From assembly GCA_039812845.1 (NCBI GenBank), contig JBDIBK010000001.1, positions 1 through 64,000 on the forward strand: 64,000 nt of DNA, read 5' to 3'. The notes below the pieces were generated by a model. That model saw only the letters and a list, made by a program, of their open reading frames with translations, did no database searches and was not told the origin of the DNA. The position numbers and the translations under genes were made by a program. Shown piece by piece: positions 1 to 7,403 of this stretch; position 1 is the first letter of the stretch, and each line of letters opens with the position of its first letter. Source of the DNA: JACTMJ01 sp039812845 (GTDB taxonomy: Bacteria; Acidobacteriota; Terriglobia; Bryobacterales; Bryobacteraceae).

Positions 1-267
1 GGGAATCACACTGAAAGGCACGCTCGTGTTTCCACAAGGGGTGCATGTTTCCTACAGCACTTGAGCGGATTCGTCCGATGGGGACTGGGTCCAGGCGTGT
101 AAGACGGCGGGTTAGTCGCTTTCGGCGGCTGACGCGACGGGGGATGTGGCGGGCACTGGCTTTCCGGGGGATGGGGGGGATTTGGTTCGGGTGCGTTTCG
201 GTTGATTTGGGGGTTCAAGAGGAAGTTGACGCTTTCGTGCAGTATCTAGCTGTGATTCAATACGGAC

Positions 268-1980
268 ATGTTTCAAGCGAAGCGGTCGGCGGCGGTGCAT
301 GATGTGGTGGTGATCGGGTCCGGCGCGGGCGGGGGCACGGTGGCACGGGTGCTGGCGCGGAAGGGCATCAAGGTGACGATGCTCGAGGCGGGGCGGATGC
401 TGACTCCGGCGAAGGACTTCAAAGAGCACAAGATGCCCTACGACTATGACCATCGCGGGGCGGGAGAGGCGGCGGAATACTACACGGGGAAGATGCAGTG
501 GGGCTATTTCGCGGCTCCGAACGGTTACTGGGATATGCCGGGCGAGCCGTACACGGTGGCGAAGGGCTCGCAATTCCGCTGGTTTCGCTCGCGGATTCTG
601 GGCGGGCGCACCAACCATTACGGACGAATCAGCCTGCGCTTCGCGGATTACGACTTCAAGCCGCATAGCTTTGACGGGCTGGGCTGGGATTGGCCGATTA
701 CCTACGAGGATGTGGCTCCGTATTACGACCGGGCGGAAGAGTTCATCGGGGTGACGGGGAGCATTGAGGGCATCCGCAGCGCGCCGGACGGCAAGTTCAT
801 GCCGTGCCCGCCGCCGCGCGTGCATGAAGTGCTGGTGCGGGATGCGGCGAAGCCGATGGGGATCCGCGCGGTGCCGGCGCGGCTGGCGATCATTACCAAG
901 AATCACAACGGGCGGGCGGCCTGCCACTACTGCGGGGAATGCGGGCGGGGCTGCATTACGGCGTCGAACTATTCGTCGAGCCAGGTGGATATTTTCCCGG
1001 CAATGAAGACGGGCAACCTGAATGTGATCTGCAATGCAATGGTGCGCGAGCTGATCACCGACGAGGAGGGGCTGGTGAAAGCCATCTCCTATGTGGATAC
1101 GGAGACGCGGGAAGAGAAGCAGATTCGGTGCCGGGTGTGCGTGGTGGCGGCGAGCGCGTGCGAATCCGCGCGACTGCTGCTGAACTCGAAATCGCCGAGG
1201 CATCCGAACGGGCTGGCCAACAGCTCGGGCGTGGTGGGCCGCTACCTGATGGATTCCGTGGGCCGGGATATGTCGGGCTACGTGCCATCGCTTGAAGGGA
1301 TGCCGCACTACGATTCGGACGGCATGGGCGGCGGGCATCTCTACATTCCGTGGTGGGGTTTGGAAGACAAGAAGAAGGACTTTCCGCGCGGATACCATGT
1401 CGAGATCGGCGGGGGGTACGGCATTCCGTCGCTGGGCGGGGCGTACGGCACCTGCGCGCGGACGGAGGGGTACGGCAAGAGCCTGAAGGCGGCGATCCGG
1501 CGTGAGTACGGGTGCTACGTTGGGCTGAGCGGGCGGGGCGAGATGATCCCGAACGAGAAGTCGTTCTGCGACATCGACCCGAAGGTGGTGGACCGCTGGG
1601 GCATCCCGGTGCTGCGCTTCCATTTCGAATGGAGCGAGCACGAACTGCGGCAGGCCAAGCACATGCAGCAGACCTTCGCGGAAATTTTCGACCGCATGGG
1701 CGGCAAACTGCTGGGTGCGAACAAGCCGAGCCTTGAAACACCGGAGATCTCCGTGCCGGGCGCGATTATCCACGAACTGGGCACGGTGCGCATGGGGAAG
1801 GACCCGAAGACTTCGGCGCTGAATGGCTACAATCAGTCCCACGACGTGAAGAACCTGTTCGTGGCGGATGCGGCCGGGTTCGTGAGCAATCCCGACAAGA
1901 ACCCTACATTGACGATCTGCGCCTTGGCGTGGCGGACGTCGGACTATCTGGCCGAGGAGATGAGGAAAGGCAATGTCTAA
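268..1980 (+). CDS. GMC-family FAD-dependent sugar/alcohol dehydrogenase, catalytic subunit
   Basis: A 570-residue FAD oxidoreductase of the glucose-methanol-choline family. It likely oxidises a sugar or polyol and passes electrons to a membrane or periplasmic acceptor. The N-terminal Rossmann motif VVIGSGAGGGT lies at about residues 13-23. The C-terminal GMC region has HELGTVRMG and NPTLTICALAWR. A cysteine cluster CHYCGECGRGC near residue 220 resembles the iron-sulphur ligands of bacterial FAD-glucose dehydrogenase alpha subunits. There is no signal peptide; such subunits are carried through the Tat system by their partner, which is the next gene (8-bp overlap). No cytochrome subunit is visible, but the window starts just upstream. 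The family is secure; the substrate is unknown. Confidence 0.9.
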   Translation: MFQAKRSAAVHDVVVIGSGAGGGTVARVLARKGIKVTMLEAGRMLTPAKDFKEHKMPYDYDHRGAGEAAEYYTGKMQWGYFAAPNGYWDMPGEPYTVAKGSQFRWFRSRILGGRTNHYGRISLRFADYDFKPHSFDGLGWDWPITYEDVAPYYDRAEEFIGVTGSIEGIRSAPDGKFMPCPPPRVHEVLVRDAAKPMGIRAVPARLAIITKNHNGRAACHYCGECGRGCITASNYSSSQVDIFPAMKTGNLNVICNAMVRELITDEEGLVKAISYVDTETREEKQIRCRVCVVAASACESARLLLNSKSPRHPNGLANSSGVVGRYLMDSVGRDMSGYVPSLEGMPHYDSDGMGGGHLYIPWWGLEDKKKDFPRGYHVEIGGGYGIPSLGGAYGTCARTEGYGKSLKAAIRREYGCYVGLSGRGEMIPNEKSFCDIDPKVVDRWGIPVLRFHFEWSEHELRQAKHMQQTFAEIFDRMGGKLLGANKPSLETPEISVPGAIIHELGTVRMGKDPKTSALNGYNQSHDVKNLFVADAAGFVSNPDKNPTLTICALAWRTSDYLAEEMRKGNV

Positions 1981-2599
1981 CGAAGCGCGGAATGAGAGCG
2001 AGGAGCACGTCTCCCGGCGGGGCTTTTTCCAGGGGCTGGGCGTGGCAACGGCGGTGACGGCGGGAGCGGCGTCCCTTGAGGCGCAGGAGCACGCGCACCA
2101 CCAGGTGAGCGCGGAGAAGAAGGCGACGGGCGTCTACAAGGCGAGGTTCTTCACCGCGCATGAAATGGCGACGATGAAGCGGCTGGCGGAGCTGACGATT
2201 CCCGCGGACGAGGGCGGCCCGAGCGCGGCGGATGTGGGGGCGCACGAGTTCATCGATCTGATCTGCAGCAAGGCGGACGAAATCGGCAACGCGTACACGG
2301 GCGGCATCCTGTGGCTGGATGGAGCGATGCTCTCGAAATACGGCAAGAAGTTTGTCGAGGCAGCGCCCGGAGAGCAAACGGCGATGCTCGACCTGATCGC
2401 GTACACGAAGAACGACTCGGCGGCGCTCCGGCCCGGGATCGAATTTTTCACGCTGGCGCGGCGGATGATCGCCGACGGCTATTACACGACGCGCCAGGGC
2501 GTGAAGGACCTGGGATTTCTGGGAAACAAGGCAACAATGAAATGGGACGTGCCCGCGGCATCGCTGACGTACGCGCTGGAACGAGAGAAGCAGCGGTAG
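1973..2599 (+). CDS. Gluconate 2-dehydrogenase subunit 3 family protein (Tat-exported partner of GMC dehydrogenase)
   Basis: A 208-residue small subunit. Residues 14-40 form a Tat signal: SRRGFFQGLGVATAVTAGAA, with the twin arginine, a hydrophobic stretch and a small-residue region. In known FAD-glucose and gluconate dehydrogenases this subunit carries the folded flavoprotein across the membrane as a passenger. The start overlaps the end of the GMC gene by 8 bp (ATGTCTAA), so the two are very probably translationally coupled. The body (about residues 45-200, beginning FFTAHEMATMKRLAELTIPAD) matches the usual pattern of the family. The assignment comes from the signal and context as much as from sequence. 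Confidence 0.85.
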   Translation: MSNEARNESEEHVSRRGFFQGLGVATAVTAGAASLEAQEHAHHQVSAEKKATGVYKARFFTAHEMATMKRLAELTIPADEGGPSAADVGAHEFIDLICSKADEIGNAYTGGILWLDGAMLSKYGKKFVEAAPGEQTAMLDLIAYTKNDSAALRPGIEFFTLARRMIADGYYTTRQGVKDLGFLGNKATMKWDVPAASLTYALEREKQR

Positions 2600-2710
2600 A
2601 GGCGCGGACGGCACCGACGACGCCCATCCAGGCGGCATGACGCATATCCCGGAACGCTGAGGAGCTGCGACGCGGGGCGCTGCGACGGCGAGGGCTATTG
2701 GGGGACTATT

Positions 2711-2740
2711 CGGGAAAAATCGGGAGAAATCGAGAGAAAA
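2711..2740 (+). repeat. Three imperfect 10-bp direct repeats
   Basis: Three consecutive near-identical decamers, CGGGAAAAAT, CGGGAGAAAT and CGAGAGAAAA, lie downstream of the dehydrogenase operon in a purine-rich stretch. They do not code for anything convincing. They could be a short slippage product or a protein-binding array; nothing in the sequence decides this. Confidence 0.5.
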
Positions 2741-2854
2741 AAGAGCCTAAAGACGAAACAACTGCAAAAAGATGCGATGAAGGGATATAAACTTCCCCCC
2801 ATCGCCTAACGTTTCAGTTACAATTTGAGCGAAAGGTGCCTGATTAGCAACTTC

Positions 2855-2906
2855 CCGCCCGGGCTTCCGTACCCAGCCTCACTTCCGCCCGGGCGGTTCT
2901 TTTTAT
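2855..2906 (+). terminator. Rho-independent terminator candidate
   Basis: CCGCCCGGGC (2855-2864) can pair with GCCCGGGCGG (2887-2896) across a 22-base loop, followed by TTCTTTTTATT. Each arm is also nearly self-palindromic, so alternative local folding is possible. It lies about 255 bp after the dehydrogenase operon and may end either that transcript or a short RNA starting near 2830. Confidence 0.6.
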
Positions 2907-2910
2907 TAAT

Positions 2911-2930
2911 GCCTATTCCGCAGAATAGGC
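2911..2930. repeat. Perfect 8-bp inverted repeat
   Basis: GCCTATTC, loop CGCA, GAATAGGC. It sits 4 bases after the terminator T-tract. It could be a second hairpin for transcripts from the minus strand or a protein-binding site. Confidence 0.5.
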
Positions 2931-3162
2931 AAGCACGTGCGGTGCCAAACCAGCCAATTTCTCCCCGCCCGCGCGTAAGTGCTTCCGTCTTAACAAAATC
3001 TCTTGCAGCAGCGATGACGACGTTGTTGGCGGACTACCCCCAAAATGGGGAGGGTGTGGGTGAAAAAAGTTCCCGATTCAACTATCAAGTGCGTAAAAAG
3101 TAACCAATGCACCCTGGAGGGTGGAAACCGGGGGTGGAGGGAACCGCGGGCGGGAACGCGCG

Positions 3163-3561
3163 TCACCACTCGTTATAGGGAGTGCCTTCGAGGCTAACGT
3201 CGCCGGAGGAGCTCTTGACGTCGAAGATGCCGGGGGAGGTCTGATCGACGGAGGCTACGGCGTCTTCCATGACGATAATCCAATCCGTGCGCGAGCCGAC
3301 GATGGGGTCCACGGGAATTTCGCGGAGGTAGCCGTACTCCACGAGGTCCTGGAGGGACTGGGGCGCCCGCTGCTTGTCGTAAGTGTACTCGTCGATGACG
3401 GTGCGGAGGGTGAACAGATTCTGCTTCAGGACGGATTCCTTGGCGCGCTGGATGGAACGCTGATAGATGGGCACGGCCATCGAGATGAGGATGGAGAGGA
3501 TCGTCATCACGATCAGCAGTTCGACAAGGGTGAAGCCGCGGCGGGAGTAGCGTCTCAGCAT
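3163..3561 (-). CDS. GspG-like type II secretion/type IV pseudopilin (second of tandem pair)
   Basis: About 132 residues, starting at the ATG at 3561, four bases after the stop of the upstream pseudopilin. The frame is open to 3624, but the start at 3561 gives the short basic leader expected of a prepilin. The N-terminus MLRRYSRRG/FTLVELLIVM carries the prepilin peptidase site after glycine, the +5 glutamate and the hydrophobic helix. A GspG-like body follows (IDEYTYDKQRAPQSLQDLV, IPVDPI) and the protein ends GTPYNEW. It is the last gene of the secretin operon. It is probably a subunit of a periplasmic pseudopilus; the secreted substrate is unknown. Confidence 0.88.
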   Translation of the reverse strand: MLRRYSRRGFTLVELLIVMTILSILISMAVPIYQRSIQRAKESVLKQNLFTLRTVIDEYTYDKQRAPQSLQDLVEYGYLREIPVDPIVGSRTDWIIVMEDAVASVDQTSPGIFDVKSSSGDVSLEGTPYNEW

Positions 3562-3565
3562 AGCG

Positions 3566-4054
3566 TCACCATTCCGAATAGGGCGTGCCGTCGGGCGCGC
3601 GGTCGTAGCTCTTGGTGTAGACATCGAAGAGGTTCTGGCCGCCCCAGGAGAGCGAGCCGGGATCGTCCTGCATGCTGCGCAGGCCCCAATCCTTCGAGCG
3701 GGTCATCGGGTCAACGGGGATGCGGCGGAGGAAGCGGACCTTCGTCTTATCCGCCATTTCCACACCCTCGACGAGCTGATCGAGCGATTCGGGATAGCCG
3801 TAAGTCTGCTGATCGATGCGGCCGAGGAGGCCCTGATCGGCCATATCCTTGTAGCGGTCGATCGCGGTCCGGATCTCCGTGAGGTGCTGGCGGAGGAGGC
3901 GCTCCTTCTCGCGCTGGACGCGGTAGCGTGCGAGGGGAACGGCCATGGAGGTGAGCAGCGTGAGGATGGTGAACGCGACGATCAGCTCCACGAGGGTGAG
4001 CCCGCGCTGACGGCGGCGGCGCTGTTCGTTGCGGGCTGGGGTTGTCTGAGGCAT
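3566..4054 (-). CDS. GspG-like pseudopilin (first of tandem pair)
   Basis: A 162-residue prepilin-like protein. The basic leader RRRRQRG precedes the cleavage-type site G/LTLVELIVAFTILTLL with glutamate at +5. The globular part has the GspG-like pattern of IDRYKDMADQG, YPESLDQLVEG and RRIPVDPMTRSKDWG, and ends GTPYSEW. It begins three bases after the secretin stop and is followed closely by the second pseudopilin, so the three genes form one operon. The shared C-terminal motif suggests the two pseudopilins arose by tandem duplication. Confidence 0.88.
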   Translation of the reverse strand: MPQTTPARNEQRRRRQRGLTLVELIVAFTILTLLTSMAVPLARYRVQREKERLLRQHLTEIRTAIDRYKDMADQGLLGRIDQQTYGYPESLDQLVEGVEMADKTKVRFLRRIPVDPMTRSKDWGLRSMQDDPGSLSWGGQNLFDVYTKSYDRAPDGTPYSEW

Positions 4055-4057
4055 CGC

Positions 4058-6691
4058 TTATTGCACCCGGATGGTGGCAACCGGAGACGCGGCCGCGATG
4101 ACTTCCGCCTTGGCGTTGCGGAGCGCGAGGCCGGAAAGGTTTACAACCGTGCTGCCGACGCCGACCGCCTCAAACTGAAGGACGGCCAGAGAACCGTTCG
4201 CCGTTACGCCGGCTTCGCCGGACGGAAGCGAAACGGTGACAGCGGCATTCCCCGCGGCGGCATCGGGCTTGGTTTCCAGGCTGAAGCTCTTGCCGCTGGC
4301 CGAAAGAAGCGAGCCTTGCCGGACTTCCTTCAACTGCAGAACTTTGGGGTCAAAGTCAACGCGCATGGAGGCACCGTGAAAATCCTGAAGCTGCTGGCTA
4401 TCGAGCACCAGGGTGAAGGTGGATCCGGTTTGCACGACGAGGCCTGGGGGAGAGAAGCGAAGGGTGGCGGACGAGGCAGCGACCTGCCCGGACATTTTGG
4501 CAATTTCCGGGAGACCTACTCCCTGGCCGCCTACCTGGGCCGCGGCCGCACGTTCACTCGCGATGCCACGGCCGGATCGCCCCGGCCCCGAAGCTTCGAC
4601 GCCGGGAGCGGACCGTGAGAAGTTAGGCGCGCCACGGGTGGAGGCGGCGGAGCCGTTCTCCGGACCGGGAGCGGGCGGCGCACCCGGTTCCGCGGCGGGC
4701 TGAGCCACCGGGGGCGGGAGTGCCGGGGCAGTTCCTTCGGCGGGTGCGCCGACGACGGGGACGCCAGGGAGAAGGACGGCAGGCCCGGCCGGGGACTGGG
4801 ACGCGGAGGCCGCGCCGGAGGCGTCTTCCCCGGCAGGGACCGCTTCGTAATTGAGCTTGATGATCTGGTCAGTCCCGGCGGCGACGGCGCGGGTGTTTTC
4901 TTCATCAATCTGGAACTTGCGAACGATGCGGGGAACCAGGGCAATGAAGACTTCCTGATCGCGCTTGATGACGGATTCGCCGCTGAAGAGACGGCCGAGG
5001 ATGGGGATGTTGGCCAGGCCGGCGGTCCCGGAGAGATTGCGGGTGTCTTCCTGGCTCATGAGCCCGCCGATCAGGTTCACTTCTCCGGCGCGCAGCCGCA
5101 CTTCGTGGTTAATCTCGCGATTGCCGATGACGGGCTGCTGCACGCCACCCACATCGATGCGTTCGAGGACGCTCGAGATGGTGATGCGGAGCTTGAGGTA
5201 AACTTCGTCGTCGCCCATCACGCGGGGGGTGGCGACGACCTCCGTTCCCACCTGCTGGAAGTTGAACTGGGTGTTGGCGAAGGGCAAGCCGCCGGTGCCG
5301 CCGCCGATGCCCGATGTGAATGCGCCCTGCGCAATGGGCACTTGGCTGCCGACCTTGAGAGTGGCTTCGAGGCCATCGAGCGCGCGCAACTGGGGCGACT
5401 GGATGAGGCGGGTGGTGTTATCCGACATCAACGCGCTGAAGACGGCATTGGGCAGATTGACGGAGAAATCGTTGGTGGAGAGGCGGGTGATCTGCCCGAG
5501 GCGGATGGCGCTGGCGGTGGGGGTGTCGTTCTTGTTGTCGGGGGTGCTCGGGGTGGTGCCGGGCAGCGCGAGGCCGGCCCGTGGCGTGAAGCCGAAGGGT
5601 ATGCTGAGGCCGTTCGTCGTGCCGCTGAGGAAACTCGAAACGAGGTCGCGGGTCTTGTTGCGGCTGGCCTCGAAGACCATTACATCGATGACGACTTCGG
5701 GCTTGGGCTTATCGAGGTCGTTTACGAGCTTTTCAATTAGGAGAACCTGGTCCTTTTCCGCGCGGACGACGAGGGCGTTCTGGCTGGGCACGGGGAAGAG
5801 AAAGCGCGAGTTGGTGACCTGACGGATGTTGTTGGCGATTTCGGTGAGCTCCTGAGCACCGTTGACGTTGCGGAGATAGAAGACCTTGACGACCCAATCC
5901 GCGTATTCGCGGCGTTTGTTGGGGTCGTCCTGGGTGACGAAGATGGCGTTGCCGGTGACAGGCTTCCAGAAGGTTTTCGTGAGCAGGGCGACGTAATCGA
6001 GGGCCTGTTCGAGGGAAGCATTGACCAATTGGATGTCGCGCCGGGTACTGCCGGCCTGCTGGAGAAACTGCGGGTCAAAGAGGACGTTGATGCCAGCAAG
6101 CTTGCCGACCGTCTCAAAGATGACCTTGGGTGTCTGGTTGTTGATCACCAGGTTGAGGGGCTTGCGGGAGATGGGCTTCAATTCGGGCGGGGCCTGGAGA
6201 GATTCGAGCACCTGCCGCCGGCGTTCTTCGGCCAACTCCTCGCCGGTTTTGGCCGGGGCGGAGGCGGCTTCGCCGGGTGCCGCTTTTTGCGCCTCTTCCT
6301 TGCGGATCAACTCGCGCACCTCGTCGAGCTCCTGGCGGGCGATATCGAGGGAGGGGTCAACCAGAATGGCCTTTTCGAGGGCGGCGGCCGCTTCCGCATA
6401 CTGGTGCCGTTTGCGGAGCTGCTGGCCTTGCTTCAAATGTTCCTGGGCGGCGCGGAAGCGAGTGCGCTCATAGGCAAGCTGATAGCGGGTGTCGCCGGGA
6501 TCTTCTTTGAGCGCCTGCTGGTAGAGATCGTAGGCCTTGAGGTAATCGCGGGTGGCTTCGGCGGCGCGGGCCTGGGTGAAGAGCTTGTCGCCCTTGCGGG
6601 TACGGGCTGGACCGGGAAGAGTGAGGCCCGCGAGCGCCACAAGAAGGGCGGCCCAGCACGCTAAGTGCTTGATTCTGAATTTGTTAGTCAT
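4058..6691 (-). CDS. Secretin with N-terminal TPR region and C-terminal cohesin-like domain
   Basis: An 877-residue outer-membrane secretin of the GspD/PilQ superfamily. In order: a signal peptide (residues 1-30), TPR-like helices (about 32-130), secretin N-type domains (about 175-320), the secretin beta domain (about 330-600, with VGSQVPIAQG, GTEVVATPRV and GEVNLIGGLMS), an Ala/Pro-rich linker (about 620-720) and a cohesin-like beta domain (about 735-877, with MRVDFDPKVLQL). The cohesin-like tail and TPR head are extra to classical GspD. It is followed by two pseudopilins; the assembly ATPase and inner-membrane parts are not in the window. It probably forms the outer-membrane channel of a type II-like export or pilus machine. 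Confidence 0.9.
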   Translation of the reverse strand: MTNKFRIKHLACWAALLVALAGLTLPGPARTRKGDKLFTQARAAEATRDYLKAYDLYQQALKEDPGDTRYQLAYERTRFRAAQEHLKQGQQLRKRHQYAEAAAALEKAILVDPSLDIARQELDEVRELIRKEEAQKAAPGEAASAPAKTGEELAEERRRQVLESLQAPPELKPISRKPLNLVINNQTPKVIFETVGKLAGINVLFDPQFLQQAGSTRRDIQLVNASLEQALDYVALLTKTFWKPVTGNAIFVTQDDPNKRREYADWVVKVFYLRNVNGAQELTEIANNIRQVTNSRFLFPVPSQNALVVRAEKDQVLLIEKLVNDLDKPKPEVVIDVMVFEASRNKTRDLVSSFLSGTTNGLSIPFGFTPRAGLALPGTTPSTPDNKNDTPTASAIRLGQITRLSTNDFSVNLPNAVFSALMSDNTTRLIQSPQLRALDGLEATLKVGSQVPIAQGAFTSGIGGGTGGLPFANTQFNFQQVGTEVVATPRVMGDDEVYLKLRITISSVLERIDVGGVQQPVIGNREINHEVRLRAGEVNLIGGLMSQEDTRNLSGTAGLANIPILGRLFSGESVIKRDQEVFIALVPRIVRKFQIDEENTRAVAAGTDQIIKLNYEAVPAGEDASGAASASQSPAGPAVLLPGVPVVGAPAEGTAPALPPPVAQPAAEPGAPPAPGPENGSAASTRGAPNFSRSAPGVEASGPGRSGRGIASERAAAAQVGGQGVGLPEIAKMSGQVAASSATLRFSPPGLVVQTGSTFTLVLDSQQLQDFHGASMRVDFDPKVLQLKEVRQGSLLSASGKSFSLETKPDAAAGNAAVTVSLPSGEAGVTANGSLAVLQFEAVGVGSTVVNLSGLALRNAKAEVIAAASPVATIRVQ

Positions 6692-6722
6692 GGAAAGAGC
6701 GACATCCGCCTAGTTGTCCGCG

Positions 6723-6731
6723 TGCTAAAAT
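6723..6731 (+). promoter_or_regulatory. Extended -10 promoter candidate for smpB
   Basis: TGCTAAAAT is an extended -10 element (TGn followed by TAAAAT). No -35 match is evident. It would give a leader of about 135 nt before smpB. Confidence 0.4.
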
Positions 6732-6872
6732 ACGGCTACGAATGGGGCGCGGACCCTCTACGAAGGAAAAGACGCCTTCCAGCCGCCTCCCGTGGAGAAC
6801 AAACTTGCCGGGCGAAGACGAGGGCCTTCGCCGAGGCATCGCGCGGGACGAGACCGCCGACTAGGATTTCCC

Positions 6873-7352
6873 TTGGCAGAGCAAAAGAGTTCGATCAAGA
6901 TACTGAGCGAGAACCGCAAGGCGCGGCACGACTACCATCTGCTGGAGGGCTTTGAGGCGGGGATGGCGCTCACCGGTACGGAGGTGAAGGCGGCGCGGGC
7001 GGGCAAGGTGCAACTGCGCGAAGCGTACGCGCGGGTGAGCAACAACGAGGCGTGGCTGGTGAACGCGCACATCAGCGAATACTCCCACGGCAACATCATG
7101 AACCACCTGCCGGGGCGGGACCGGAAGCTGCTGCTGCACCGGGCGGAGATCGATAAGCTTCTGCAGAAGACGCGGGAGAAGGGGCTGGCGCTGATCCCCA
7201 CGAAGCTCTACCTGAAGAACGGCCGCATCAAGATTGAGATCTGCGTGGCGAAGGGCAAGCAGTTGCACGATAAGAGAGAAGCGGAGCGCAACAAGACCAT
7301 GGAGAGCGAGGCGCGGCAGGCGATGCGGGCGGTGCGCGACAAGTACCGGTAA
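6873..7352 (+). CDS. smpB: SsrA-binding protein SmpB
   Basis: The tmRNA-binding protein of trans-translation, which rescues stalled ribosomes. From the TTG at 6873 it has 159 residues, the usual length. AGGA at 6863-6866 sits 6 bases before this TTG. A frame extends further upstream to 6792, but that part is low-complexity and not SmpB-like. Typical features are KILSENRKARHDYHLLEGFE, MALTGTEVKAAR, LHRAEIDKLL, LIPTKLYLKNGRIKIEI and the basic C-terminal tail KGKQLHDKREAER. The tmRNA gene itself is not seen in the window. Confidence 0.95.
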   Translation: MAEQKSSIKILSENRKARHDYHLLEGFEAGMALTGTEVKAARAGKVQLREAYARVSNNEAWLVNAHISEYSHGNIMNHLPGRDRKLLLHRAEIDKLLQKTREKGLALIPTKLYLKNGRIKIEICVAKGKQLHDKREAERNKTMESEARQAMRAVRDKYR

Positions 7353-7403
7353 AGCGCCGGGCACGCGGACGGGTTGCGATAGAGTTTGACGGAGGAGCAA
7401 GGC

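Larger units (their letters stand above)
2600..3162. other. 563-bp intergenic region between convergent operons with RNA-like structure
   Basis: No convincing gene lies here; the only reading frames are short and of unusual composition. The region holds decamer repeats (2711-2740), a TATAAT-like TACAAT at 2819-2824 with no good -35 element, a terminator-like hairpin with a T-tract (2855-2906), a perfect 8-bp stem with a 4-base loop (2911-2930), and a CCCC/GGGG hairpin near 3035-3050. It is visibly less G+C-rich than its neighbours. A small RNA of about 75 nt ending at the terminator is possible, or the elements may simply end the two convergent transcripts. Confidence 0.5.

Noticed and set aside
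112..1842. A 576-residue open frame antisense to the GMC dehydrogenase gene
   Set aside because: Its protein is rich in Arg, His, Pro and Ala with no domain or motif. It mirrors the codon bias of the real gene on the other strand, as expected in high-G+C DNA.
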